Position numbers and translations under genes: made by a program. From Litomosoides sigmodontis (lineage: Eukaryota; Nematoda; Chromadorea; Rhabditida; Onchocercidae), in assembly GCA_963070105.1 (NCBI GenBank), contig OY718805.1, positions 1,736,001 to 1,800,000 of the forward strand: a stretch of DNA of 64,000 nucleotides. The letters run 5' to 3'. Positions 1-49,167 of the stretch are shown piece by piece. Numbering within the stretch: the first letter of the stretch is position 1; each line of letters begins with the position of its first letter. Under the pieces are notes generated by a model. The model was not told where the DNA came from, did no database searches, and saw only the letters and a program-made list of their open reading frames with translations.

Positions 1-503
1 AATATTTTTTTTCTGTTTTATTTTAGAAAATTATTCCAAAATTATACGAATGAAAAGATTTCAGCAACACTAATTCAATAGTGATAATTACGGATAAATA
101 CAAATTATACAGTATGACATGCGTTACACTGTATTTGAGAGGATAATGAAGAAACACTTCATTTTTACGGTATCCACTAACAATAATAATAAGGAAAACG
201 CTGAAATATGCATTATCGTAATGCTTTCTACTCTCGTACAATCATCCTTCTATCCTTTACCACTTATTACTTGATAACTTTAACTTATAGATGAGTAGAA
301 AAAGTACTGCCTTACCTACCTACCTGTTCATTCTAGTAGGTAAAAGGAGAAGCAACGATTTCGTCTATCAATGATTCACTTCAATCGCTAATTTTTACAT
401 TTCTTTTTTTATTTCCTTCTTGCATCGTACCTTTCTCTAACTTCAACAACCGTTCATGCTTGGTGTATCCTTCAAATGAAATTAAAACTGCAAACGTACA
501 TAG

Positions 504-539
<36 letters not shown>

Positions 540-1901
540 TTGCATATGTCCAAGTAGCGTTGATATTAAATGTATGATGCGACAACTGCGCACTGTGGAA
601 TAATTTAATCGTTTTGCTCCTTCTGTACCAAATTCATTTCACTGTTTCGTCCTTTTATAAAGTTAAAATATAACTAAAGAGATAAGCATATCTGCCTGAA
701 TTTAGCAAAATCATTTCTACAATTTCCTTCATCATGACATTATGCTGCATGCTACAGTAATATCTCATTACAGTAAGGCTCTGCTGTGACTACGATATTA
801 ACGGCAACACTTAGTGTACGGTGTTTAGCATATTCGTAGTTTTATCAAATCGTAGGAAAAAACTGGAGAAAACTGCTTTGTGCTATATATGTCAACAATT
901 CTTATTTTCAATTCAGAACGAAGTTAACAAACCATTTAGGAGCTATTCTACAATTGAAGGGAAGAAGCAATGATGGAATTTGAACAATTAAATGTTTCCT
1001 CGTTCAATCTAAAGAAGTTAACTAATTTACTTACTTCCAATCGTTTCATTTCTCTGAATTTCTAAATTGAAACTAAATCGCTTTTTTCAAAAATAACTAT
1101 TTTGCTGAGCTTAAATATGTACGATCAATTCATCCTTTGAATTCTTCCTACAGCAATAACAATAACCACAACAACGGTATCGGAAGTGGTGCAAAGATGC
1201 GATCATAGCTGTTGTTTTTTTTTCAATTTCATAAGTAATCAAATTATTCTTAGTGCTAATTAAGATATCAACGGTTTCTGATAATGAGTAAGAAGGCATA
1301 TGGTTATCGTTAAGCAGTTAACGAGAAAAATATATGGTAAATTTTTAATTGCCTAATTTAAAATCATTACGTAAAATTGACGTTACATCAGTGAGAGCAT
1401 TTTTGGTATTTTTTTAAAAAGCATCGCCTATTAATTGTGATGGCTAACTTTGATTATCATTTGCAATCACTCATCTATCATTATTACTTCCGCTATCAGT
1501 ATGAGTGGTACGGTGGAAATTGCCACAAAATGATTTCATCCAACGGCAGTACCGTCACTGTTGCTGTTGTCATTTAAATGGAGCAATTAGACGAAGTAAA
1601 TATACGTACATTTGACACGTCAGACTATCTCTCATCATTGATTAGCCATACTTTGTAGGCGAAACGAAATCTCTCCACTCATCGAAATCATCGTGGATGA
1701 GTGGCCAGCCTTGTTTGATGATTGAAGTTTCATCCATACTTTTTTTTCCCCACTTTTTCTGTTCGCAATTTTAAACTGCGCAACATTCAATGATCAAAGA
1801 TCACAATCACCACTGCCATCATCGGACATCACCGATCATTGGCACAAACACTCAACACTAGCGATAGCAAAACACAGTACTTTCAAAAGTTTGCTTAACA
1901 G
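1..1901. other. No supported gene; AT-rich 5' flank
   Basis: I see no exon in this stretch that combines a good acceptor, an open frame and a good donor. Short open frames occur on both strands but they are low-complexity, Lys/Phe/Ile-rich and have no recognisable domain. The only structured element is the CA microsatellite near 0.5 kb. It may be promoter or 5' intron of the PDZ scaffold gene, whose first exon I could not identify. Confidence 0.5.
505..536. repeat. (CA)16 microsatellite
   Basis: Perfect CA dinucleotide run of 32 bp, directly visible. Confidence 0.97.
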
Positions 1902-8024
<6,123 letters not shown>

Positions 8025-11000
8025 GTAAGTGTGGGTGAGAGTCGACTGAAATTTTGCGGTACAAACGATAGCATTGGTAGATTTACCATTTCAGTTGCGC
8101 ATGAAACAAAAATTTTAATGATTTTTGCACATTAAGTAATAATAATGGTAATAATAGTAATTAGTATTCAAGTAATAAGTAATTAGTAAGTTCATTTTTG
8201 CTCTTTCTTTTTTCCCTCAAATTTGCTGCCGTTTTTTTTCCTAGTTTTTTAATTTTTACTCTGTAAAATTTTGAGTTAATTTTAGGAAAAGTAACAGAAA
8301 TAATTGCGGCGTTGTTAAGAGGGAATTTAATTAGTACTGTTGGAAAAAGTAAACTTCACTTGAGCAATTCGTTGAAATAAATTTCATTTAAAATTCAAGT
8401 CACAATTTCATCAATTTTCATTTTTACTTTTATCCGATTATTTTCTTTGCACAAATGTTTGTGCATTTTAGTGTTTTGTTTCCAATTTTTGCATTGTTTT
8501 TTTCAAGTGAAAAATAAAAATGTACTAAAATTGTAAAAATAATAGTTTTAAATGACTTGTAAGTGAATGTTTAAAATGTGTCGGGCTCATTTTGATGAGG
8601 AAAAATGAGTGATAGCATTTATAAATCTACTCCTTTAACTTTCCCCATCCCAGAGAGTTTCTTCTTTTTTCTTAAACTTACAAAATTTTTTTTTTTTGCA
8701 AACAAATTTTTGTGCGTCAACTTTTTCTTCTTTTTGTAAAAAATTATAAAAAGTTTGCTGAAAAATGGCCATTTCAAAATTTTACGTTTCATCATTTTGT
8801 CAGGAAATTCTATTGCCAGAGCTTTATTGCAGAGCTCAATGAAACTGTGTGCGCCAATGATTTGGTGATAAATTAAATTTTTGCAAAATTTTTTAAACGA
8901 TTTCATTTTTGCATGCATTGGTGTTGTCGATGATCATAGTGAATTCTGTTAGCACTAAACTAACTAATTGTGTTTTAAGTTTGAAATGACGAAAATGGTT
9001 TTCTTTTTCCAACCGAAAAGAATAGACACATAAGCTGTTGATAATGATTAGAGCCGGAAAATTGTAACTATGATTACTGCTATCCTAAAACTAAATTTAA
9101 TAATTTTGTTAATTTTAATTAAACTGAAAAGTAATGAAGGGTAACTGTTTAGGCATCGCATCCATCAGAATGTCACACATCACTTAGGTTAGATCAATCA
9201 GAAAAACTATCTGTCCAAAATTTTTCAATTGCAATTCGTGAAGTGTTCATTTTGCAGCAAAGCATCAACGAACTTGTCATCAGTCGTTTATAGTTGAGGT
9301 CACAGAAACATTCTTCGCATTTCTCCTAAATAGTTCATTCATTGATTCTCTCCCTCTCTCTCTCTCTTGCTCTTTTCTCTCTCTCTCTCACCGTCTCTTT
9401 AATTTTGTATAAATTATCTTTATTATTTTCAGTCAAACGCTAAAACTTCTAGCAAATTTTTATCTTAATAGAAGCATTGCTTGAGATCTCATCGTGCACT
9501 CTACCGAACACAACGAATGCAGCAAAAGTAGTTATATTAAAACTTTATATTTCACTAAGTTGTTTAAGGCTTATGTAAACGTATAAGCTGCCTAAGCTAA
9601 TTGTAATTATCACTGCTGAGAGCTGTTCACAACGACAAATTCAATTCTAAACTTTTCTTATAATTTCATGATCAGTGAAAAAAGAAATTCTTTTACATAT
9701 TTCCATGAAATATTAGCTCTCTCTCTCTCTCTCCCTCTCTCTCTTTCTCTGACTTCTTCCCATGCTCCCTCTTTCTCCCTCTTGTCGTAAGATCACGTCA
9801 AATGTTTGAAAGTTTGTAAAGTAATGAAAATTTAAACGATTGATCACACAGGTAAGCGGTTCCTTCCTTTATCGATTCTCATCTTCGCAAATATCGCTTG
9901 ATCGAACAAAGATAATTTCTGCTAAGACGATCGATCGATATCGTTCTTTTTTTTAGAGAGAAAAAATGGCCGACTCACTTCAGCTTTTTTTTCTTATACA
10001 AAATTAAATGCTGCGAGTTTGCCACTGAAACTAATTACTAGAAGGATGAAATTTGTTAAATTAAACTGACAATTAACGAGTTGTTATTGAAAAAGAAATA
10101 TGAGAGTAATCGATTGCTAAAGTGCAACATTAGCGCATCATTGTTTGCTTTCATTTAAAATGATTGCATTATCAAATGATTTAATTAGGATTAATTAGGT
10201 GTTTTTTAATTTCTCAAGAAATTCCCATTGACAAATGTACGTGAGAGTAGTAGTGAAGCGATTTGAGTGAACAGCGAAGCACTTGCAAAGTTTCGTTGAA
10301 ATTTTAGCTCACACTAAAAGATAAGGTGGTGGTTGATCGATCGATTGTGAAAGAAAGTGTTACATGAGGGAATTAGGCTACTAGCATAAACGCGCATGGA
10401 TGTTGACGTACACGTACCTATGTTATAAACAAGCCATGCATAGACGTATATGCCTAACTAAACGAACTAAAAACACTGCCAAGTTTCAATTTGGCCAAGC
10501 TTAAGCCTTGGCCAAAGCTTATACGTATGGCTTTTTTTCCTCAAACATATCCTTTTAGCCATTCATGGGCAAAAAAAAGCCGGTGAACGAGCAATTTGTC
10601 AATAAACTATTTTGACAAATACATATTTATGTTTTGATGCTTTTTTTCCCTCCCACCTACGTCTACGCTTCACTTTAAAACGTAAGTGATAATGAAAATT
10701 TTCTCCTTTCATCTTTTCTAACTGATTGATCAATTAATTAATGAGAGGAAAAGACTGCATAAGTGCAAGGGGGCAAATTCCTCCCAAGCACTTCGATGCA
10801 CGAATTTTGATAACGCATTGGCCGAATGGTCAATGGTCAGTGCAACCAACAGAAGGTCTTACATATTATCACTTTCATTTACGATAAGCTTATCATCTAT
10901 CTTATCGGCTAATGGATGGGTGCTGAAACATATGCCTAATTTTCAAAAATCATCATTTTAACTGTGTTGTTGTTCCAGCACGCTATTTGTCTGCAAGTCA

Positions 11001-11608
11001 TCGCCTTATGTAAAACTTCAAAGCGCGACTAATCACTGAAATCTAACAGTCATTAATTAGTGGTCAATTCACTAAGGCATTTAATTGTTGATAAAATTTT
11101 GCACTTGAAGAAGTATTTATGCGAACTTTTTCAAAAAATTACCTTAATGATTTCAAAACGCATTGCTACCAATAATTTCCAAAAAAAAAATTCATACTTT
11201 CCTGGATATTTTGTAACATTCAAAGAGGTTACTTCCTTGCACTAACTGAAGTAAACGGTTATAAATTTAATAAGTTAATTTTTTAGCTAATTAGTATAAG
11301 CAAATAAGCATCACAAGTGCTAGTAAAATTTTTTTTCCATCTCTTGTTTTTGTTTTAACTTTCCGAATTTTTAATTTCCTTCAGTCTATCAAATACTCAT
11401 TGACGCTACCGCCTTTTTTCAAAATTCCTTTAAAGTTACAATTTGCAAAATTGCAATTTTTGTTTGCATTTCAAAATAAATTGGTTACTCACTTGCTGTG
11501 TGATGGATTGTTTGTTGCAGTATGTGAGGAAGGGCTTAATATGTTATAGAATTGCTATCAGTATGCAAGCAATGAATTTTATTTTTTTTAATTTTTTGAA
11601 ATTTACAG
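8025..11608 (+). other. Long intron or unresolved region; CT microsatellites
   Basis: This stretch separates the candidate N-terminal exons from the half-PDZ exon at 11609. CT-rich microsatellites lie at about 9350-9390 and 9717-9770. I searched it for an exon carrying a PDZ carboxylate-binding loop (a GLGF-type motif) that would complete the first PDZ domain, and found none. A small open block at about 8286-8348 has the wrong phase to join its neighbours. Confidence 0.5.
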
Positions 11609-42907
<31,299 letters not shown>

Positions 42908-43740
42908 ATTTTGTTCGATTATGTTCAATTTCAACAAGCAACTTCACCCCCTTAGTTTGTTTCTAAAACGAAAATAGCTAAATGGGAGGAATGATAGTTG
43001 TGCTTTGTTTTGTGGATATTTTAACACTTTTAATTTTAAATTATTTTGCAAAGATGTGAAAGTTAGATTTAATCATTCGGGCTTGAAAGTGTTTCCCTCC
43101 CAGCGAAGCTTTCTTCTCTTTGCAATGCCGCAAACAACCAATTTTGGTTTAACTGTTTGCGATGAAAGAAATGCCGCGAAAAGAATTTTGTTTCGTTTTC
43201 TTTTCCTATTTTCTTCAATAGCAATTTAAACTGTTGTACATAGTAAATGATTGCTGTGGTAGTTGAATGGTTAAATTACTTGAAAGTTACAATTTGATTT
43301 ATAAATTTGCATACATTCATAACTGTGTTCTATCGTTCATTCACTACTTTTCTTTTTATCTCTTCTCATACTCATACCAATTAGCTAATTTGATAGTTCG
43401 GACGTAAATTCGAAGTAAGCATATTTTAAAGCAAAAAAAAAATGTTTATGTTTTATGAATAATTGTTACTTTCTTTATTGATTCGTTGGTTGATATGATT
43501 TCACGCAATACTGTCACTTATAATTAATTATTGATTATGAGAATTTTTGAAAATGTTACAACGTCCCTGAGCTGCGCAACACCGAATTGATCAAGTGAAT
43601 GAAGTGGGCAAAGTTTTTCTGAATTCATTGCTCCGTCAATTTTCTCTTTGATTTCAATCAATTCTGATCCGAGTAGCAGTAGATGATGACGATGACGATG
43701 ATTGTGCGGTTCGTTTCATGAAATAAGCAATGAAGTAGAT

Positions 43741-43770
43741 GATCGGATCGGATCGGATCGGATCGGATCG
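43741..43770. repeat. (GATCG)6 pentanucleotide array
   Basis: Six perfect head-to-tail copies, preceded by GAT and followed by GAG. A CG-containing short repeat is unusual in this AT-rich context. Confidence 0.97.
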
Positions 43771-45511
43771 GAGAAATTGGGATAAATAGCAGATTAGATT
43801 AATGATTGAAATTGAAATTCCTTTTTGTTGCGCAATCACGTACGGTTATGCGTTTTTTTCGCGCATGATTTTTTTTAACAAATGAATGATTAAAAGTGGT
43901 TACTGTCACTTAATGAGGAATGACGCATTGCATTTATCATGGAAATTTCGAAAGTTAATTATTATTTGTTTGACGGACAACACTCATACGTTTCACTAAT
44001 TATTTCAATTAATTAACGGCAAGAATTGAAGTGTTTTTGCTGCGTGACAGTGCAAGTTTGAAGCGTTGGTCAATTTGAAGTTGTTGTTGACGTGAACCTA
44101 CAACGCAGTGAAATTTCAATGAAAAATTAGGCAAGAAGAAGGTTTATTATGGAATACGATTTCTTCTTTTATTTTTCCTCACAAAAGAGTGACCAAATTG
44201 AGGAAAGTAAATATTGAACTATTTCAGCAAACAGATATTTTGCAGAATTTGAATAAATCAAACTAATTGGTTTCAGTACATTTTTTAATACCAAAGTTTC
44301 CCCTCTCATTTAAGCTAACACCAAGGTGAGCGCTGTAATTATAGCAATGTTGTAGTCCTGAAATGTGAAATAGCTAGAAAAGGTGAAATTATTAGGTTAA
44401 AATAAGCCTACCGAACGTATCCTATGCCACACGACAAATCAGCAAAATCAACAAATTATCATAATTGTCTTCCTTTTTTGTTACTTTCCTTTTGTGATAA
44501 TTAATTGCGGCGATTGAATTCCATTATTCAAACAAACCAGAAAAAGTGCAAGAAGTGGAAATCGTTTAAAAATTGGAAATTATCGAATGTCTATAGCATG
44601 ACAAATCTAAGTAATTGAAACATTGAAATGATTTGCTGTTAGTAAAAATATTTGAAATTAATTAAATGAATTTCTTATAAAATTGAATTTCAAAATAATC
44701 AACACTAATTTATTTTTGCATTCGATTGTTTCAGTCATCCCAAAATTTACACTTTTTCATGTTGTAGCGAAAATGTAGAAATGATCAAAACAACGATGCA
44801 ACAATACCATTAATTAAAAATTTTAATAGAAATATAATTTTTTTTCAATCCTTTTTTAAATTCCATCCTTTCATATTCTTCCATTACTGTTGCCTTTTCT
44901 CGTGCAATAATAAATGCTTAACTAATTACTAGAGGTTGCTAATAGCAATAGCAACATTTACTTAATGCGCAATTTATTTAAATTAGTTTTTCAAAAAAAA
45001 AAGGAAATGAAAAAGTATCTATCCTTGAAGAAGAGGGTATTATCAAAGGAAATGAGCGACGATTTCAGGTTTGCGTTGCTTGTCGCATGTGAGCGATGCT
45101 TTTTCGTCATCAGTTGCCATGGCATCCTCAGGTGGAGCCACTCTTACTTTTAGATTCATTTCAATTTAATTCGACGATCAGTGTGCAACTTCCCCTGTCA
45201 ACAACTGCTTTCGTTTAAATCTCAATTGCTTCAAACGGCTAGCACTTTTGTTTTCCAACGACTATTTCCGCTTTCCTCCAGCACTTTCCGCTCATCCAGT
45301 TAATTAGCCAGCCTGAATCAATTTACATTTGCCTCCTATGCTAATGTAATTAATGAGAGGCAAATTTTTTATTTTCCTTGTTGAAATGATGATGTGTTCG
45401 CCGTCAATTCACACCGTTTCGAAAAGTAGCAAGAAATTGGAATTGATAATGAGGAGAAGGTGCACTGCAAAATTGGCTCTGTTTTTTTTTCCATGCCCTT
45501 CGCAAAAATTT

Positions 45512-45521
45512 AATTTCGTAG
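45512..45521 (+). promoter_or_regulatory. Candidate trans-splice (spliced-leader) acceptor for mks-5
   Basis: A T-rich tract followed by AATTTCGTAG lies 27 nt upstream of the first usable ATG (45549). No upstream coding exon is needed. SL trans-splicing is widespread in nematodes, but a conventional 5'UTR intron would look the same. Confidence 0.4.
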
Positions 45522-45548
45522 CATTTGTTGAGTGTGATATGGTAAGTG

Positions 45549-48500
45549 ATGGTCATTCGTCCTTCGATCGAGAAATGGTCAAGGCAGGAATTGGAAGATC
45601 GCTATCATGTCCTCTATCAACAGCATCATAGCTTAAAACGAAGTTACAATGAGTTGGAAAGTAAACTGAAACAGTATGCTTTATTAATTGATTAATTAAT
45701 TAATTAATTACTGTTGTATACCATGTGTATTGTGCTGCTTGTATCCAAAACATCTAATAGGTCAAATGCAAAGATAAAACGTTTCGTGGTTAGTGGGAAA
45801 GATTGCAACGATGATGTAAATTATGCTGAATTAATTAAGGAAAATCGATTACTCACCAGCAAGGTAAGTTAGATAATTTTGAATTATTTTAAAAAGGTCA
45901 TTGTTTATTTTGACAGATTTCGTTTGTTCTGTCAAACTAGATAGCATTCTCTGTATTTCAAATTTTGTTCCAAACATTGTGATAAAACTCGCTATTTCAG
46001 TGCTTCATTTAGGAAGCTTAGCATAATTTGCAAATTCAAATATTAAATATTGCTGTTGAGAACACCCACTATGTTCATGTAACTTTTCGGATTTTTTTCA
46101 TTCAAAATAACCCAATGATTTAGTTGCTGACGAGTTAGGAAAATATAAATGCAATTTAATTGAAATGCGATTTCCATACTTATCACTAATTATCCATATC
46201 AGTCGGATAGGTTTACTTGTAAAAAATTAAATTATAGTTGAAAAACTTGAAACAACAAGTGCTGAACTATGCGAGGCCTGGAACATCAACACAATGGTCT
46301 CTTTCTTCACAGGTTTGCTACGACTGGCTTATCACTGCAACAGACTTCCTCTTTTTCATACTTCCCTTCAAAGTAATCTTGGAAGGCTAATCTTTGCTAG
46401 GTTCGTCCATCTGTTCAACGACCGCAATCAGCTCTACCACGAAGGCCTAATGCTACGCCGCACACTACCGCCACTAATTCTTTGGCGCAACTTGTCAACG
46501 TTCATCGACGACCAGCAACAGATGTGCCAAAAGTTTCCGATAGGTAAAAAATTAGAGAGAGCCTTAGATATTTTGAGTCATACTGTATCGCTTCACATCT
46601 TAATACAGTACAGTTAGGTAAAGAAACTAACTTTTAGCTGATGAATTGAAGTGATTGATTCAGTAAGTTTAGTTGAACGAAGAAATGCAGTTAGCGATGA
46701 ATTGATGACGTTCGACGTTCGACGTTTGACGTTATCAAAAATAAGAAGAGAATTAGGAGAAGTGGTAGCCAATTAATTTGGTAAAGATAATTAAGGAAGG
46801 ACAAACTTTTGGACAAAACACTTTTCGTCAAATTGAACAGAGAATTGAAGGAAAAAGATGACAAATGCGCCTTGTTAATGTGTAAATTAAACAATGTCCA
46901 GCAGGTAAGTCTTTAAATTGCTTCATTTCTTTCCCTATCGAATAGCTTTCAGTGAAAGTTTTTAATATTTATGTAATTTTCCCACTCAGTTCTCCGCTGA
47001 ACAGCATTTTTTCTTTATAAAAAGTGGTTTGCACTAATTTGCTAATTATTTTAAAAAAGATAATTGAAATTTTTATTGCAATTGATAAATTAATTATTGC
47101 TATCGTCGTTCTGTTAATTTCTTTTGAATGCTTTTTAATTTTGAATAAATTATTCCTAGCTTCACGTATCACTTAAACCTGAAGTTCCAGTGAAAAACGA
47201 TCAAACAAAATTTCATGAATGTTTCAACTCTTTTCATTTCCCTTTTTTTGGGATTTACTTTAAAATTTAATTATGCTAATTGTAGCAATTAGGAAAGCTT
47301 AAAAATGAGTACGACGAATTGCTCAAGCAACTTCAACATAAGCAACACGAAGGGTCGAAGGTACAACAGCAATTTGAGAAATTATCGCTGAGCAACACAA
47401 CCGATGCGACGATTGCGAAACAGCTGAAGAATGTTCAAATTTTGGAAAATGAATTAGACGTGCTCCGAGAGGAGAACAGAATGCTACGTGAAGCAAACGA
47501 GAAGCTCGTGCAGAAGTGTGTCATTGATTGCTTACTAAGCCATTGAAATTTGACAAAATTTAAAAAATTTTTTCTTATCCGCGCAAACAGACGGGAGAAG
47601 CTCTTCTTTTCTCGAAACTTTGATAAAATTATATTTTAAAACCTACAAGACAGCATAACGTTCAGCAGTTTGTGTAGTGGCATAATGGAAAAGTTGTTGT
47701 CGCTACAGTAAGCTAATATTATGCTAATGATGGTGCGTAATTAAGTTACAGCTCATTAACAATTGAGCAATTTACAATGGAAGAGGGAAAATGTCGCGAG
47801 ACAATGAGCGAACAACGTATGTCGGAGATTGAGAAGCAGCTGAACGAGTCCCTTGTAAAATACTCTCAATTAAAGCAAAATTATCAAAATTTAATGCAAG
47901 CAAAATTGGAATTGGAAGAGCGACTGAACGAGCAGAATGCACGGATAATTAAGGAGAGAGTTGTCGTCGATGAGAAGATGACCGATCAAAGGGAGGAATT
48001 TGAGAAAAGGAAAGGGAAGGTTGAAAATGCTGCGAGAAATGAGGTATGACATTTTATCAAATTAATTATCAAATGATTAAACAGTTGTGCTGCGTGGGAA
48101 CAACAGCGGAGGAGGATGTGCTAAGCTATCAATTTAGCATTCTTCTTTCATCTATTTTAGAAGTTTAGCGGAGCAGACTTCAATCTTGTGAAAATATACG
48201 AAGATTTAACACGAATTATCGAGGCACACATTGTCGAGAGATCGTCTGATTATCATGGTGATAATGGCAGTGATAATGGAGAAGCACAAGAACGAGGAGA
48301 AAGCATCGAGAAGTAAGTGTTATCATTTCTTTCTCATTTGATAAATTTGCATAATTGTGTTTTGCTTCGAAAGCATCTTCAGGTGGCGAACAATGTACAC
48401 GGAAATTTACAATGAACTGGAAAAGGTGCGAAATATGCTACTCATTCAGCACAACATCAATGAGCAACATCTTCAAGAGGTGTTAGTTGAATGATTGAAA

Positions 48501-49167
48501 TTCAATAAAATTTTCGGCAGCATCTCTGATTGAGAAATCTCCCTGATGTCTCCGCAAATCCATGTTACTCACCTAAGTTAAATAAACGAATTTCTTACTT
48601 TTTAAGTGTATTTTGTTTTTTTTTCCCTTTTGAATTCTCTCGTTTTCTCTTCTTTCAGCTATTTTACTTGTCAGTGATTAAATTGACGTAAATATAACTG
48701 ACGTATGCATAGGTGGATTTCCTACATTCACAACTATTTTACCGCACTGTTAGGCTTTTTTCTACTATGGTAATTACCGTACTCGGTAATCAATTTGCAA
48801 AGAAATGGTTTTAAATGAGTGGAAAGAAATAAACGATCAAGAAAAAAGAATAATAACGAAAAAGCGTTTAAATTATACAAGCGTATCAATTATATTTATT
48901 ATTATTATTATTAAATTAATTAATTAATTATTGATGAGGCTGACAAATCATAACTGAATACTGCAAATGTCCAAATTTGGAAAGTTTTTCAAAAAATTTC
49001 AGATAGCTTTGCTGAATCAAAGTTTGCAACAAACAAAAGCACATTCAGAATGCAAAGTGAAAGATTTAATTGCAAAGTTGGCTAAGCGCGACGCTGAAAT
49101 TACAAGCTTGGAAATGCGGTTGAAAACGTTAGCATACGAAGATCAAATGCTTATCCTACGTCCTACG
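45549..49167 (+). CDS. mks-5: mks-5 exons: N-terminal coiled-coil region
   Basis: Exons 45549-45673, 45761-45863, 46238-46312, 46401-46543, 46796-46904, 47286-47515, 47752-48043, 48161-48312, 48383-48479 and 49003-49167. The region is rich in Glu/Lys/Gln/Leu heptads (DELLKQLQHKQHEG, ENELDVLREENRMLREANEK, LELEERLNEQNARIIKE). An Arg/Pro-rich insert (VRPSVQRPQSALPRRPN) interrupts it near residue 105. The short LEKVRNMLLIQHNIN segment at 48383-48479 is a conserved family signature. The splice from 46543 directly to 46796 keeps phase 2. Confidence 0.88.

Larger units (their letters stand above)
42908..45521. other. Intergenic region between mpz-1 and mks-5
   Basis: 2.6 kb without a supported gene. 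It contains the 5-bp array at 43741 and many A/T runs. I see no canonical AATAAA close to the mpz-1 stop. It should hold the mpz-1 3'UTR and the mks-5 promoter or outron. Confidence 0.6.

Noticed and set aside
8286..8348. Possible exon encoding VTEIIAALLRGNLISTVGK
   Set aside because: A good acceptor and a helical peptide, but the entry phase (1) does not match the preceding exon (phase 2), so I left it out of the gene model.
46669..46764. Possible mks-5 exon over a 7-bp tandem repeat (ACGTTCG-type)
   Set aside because: The frame breaks at a TAA after LTLSK, and splicing 46543 directly to 46796 keeps phase and gives a total length divisible by three. Treated as intron.
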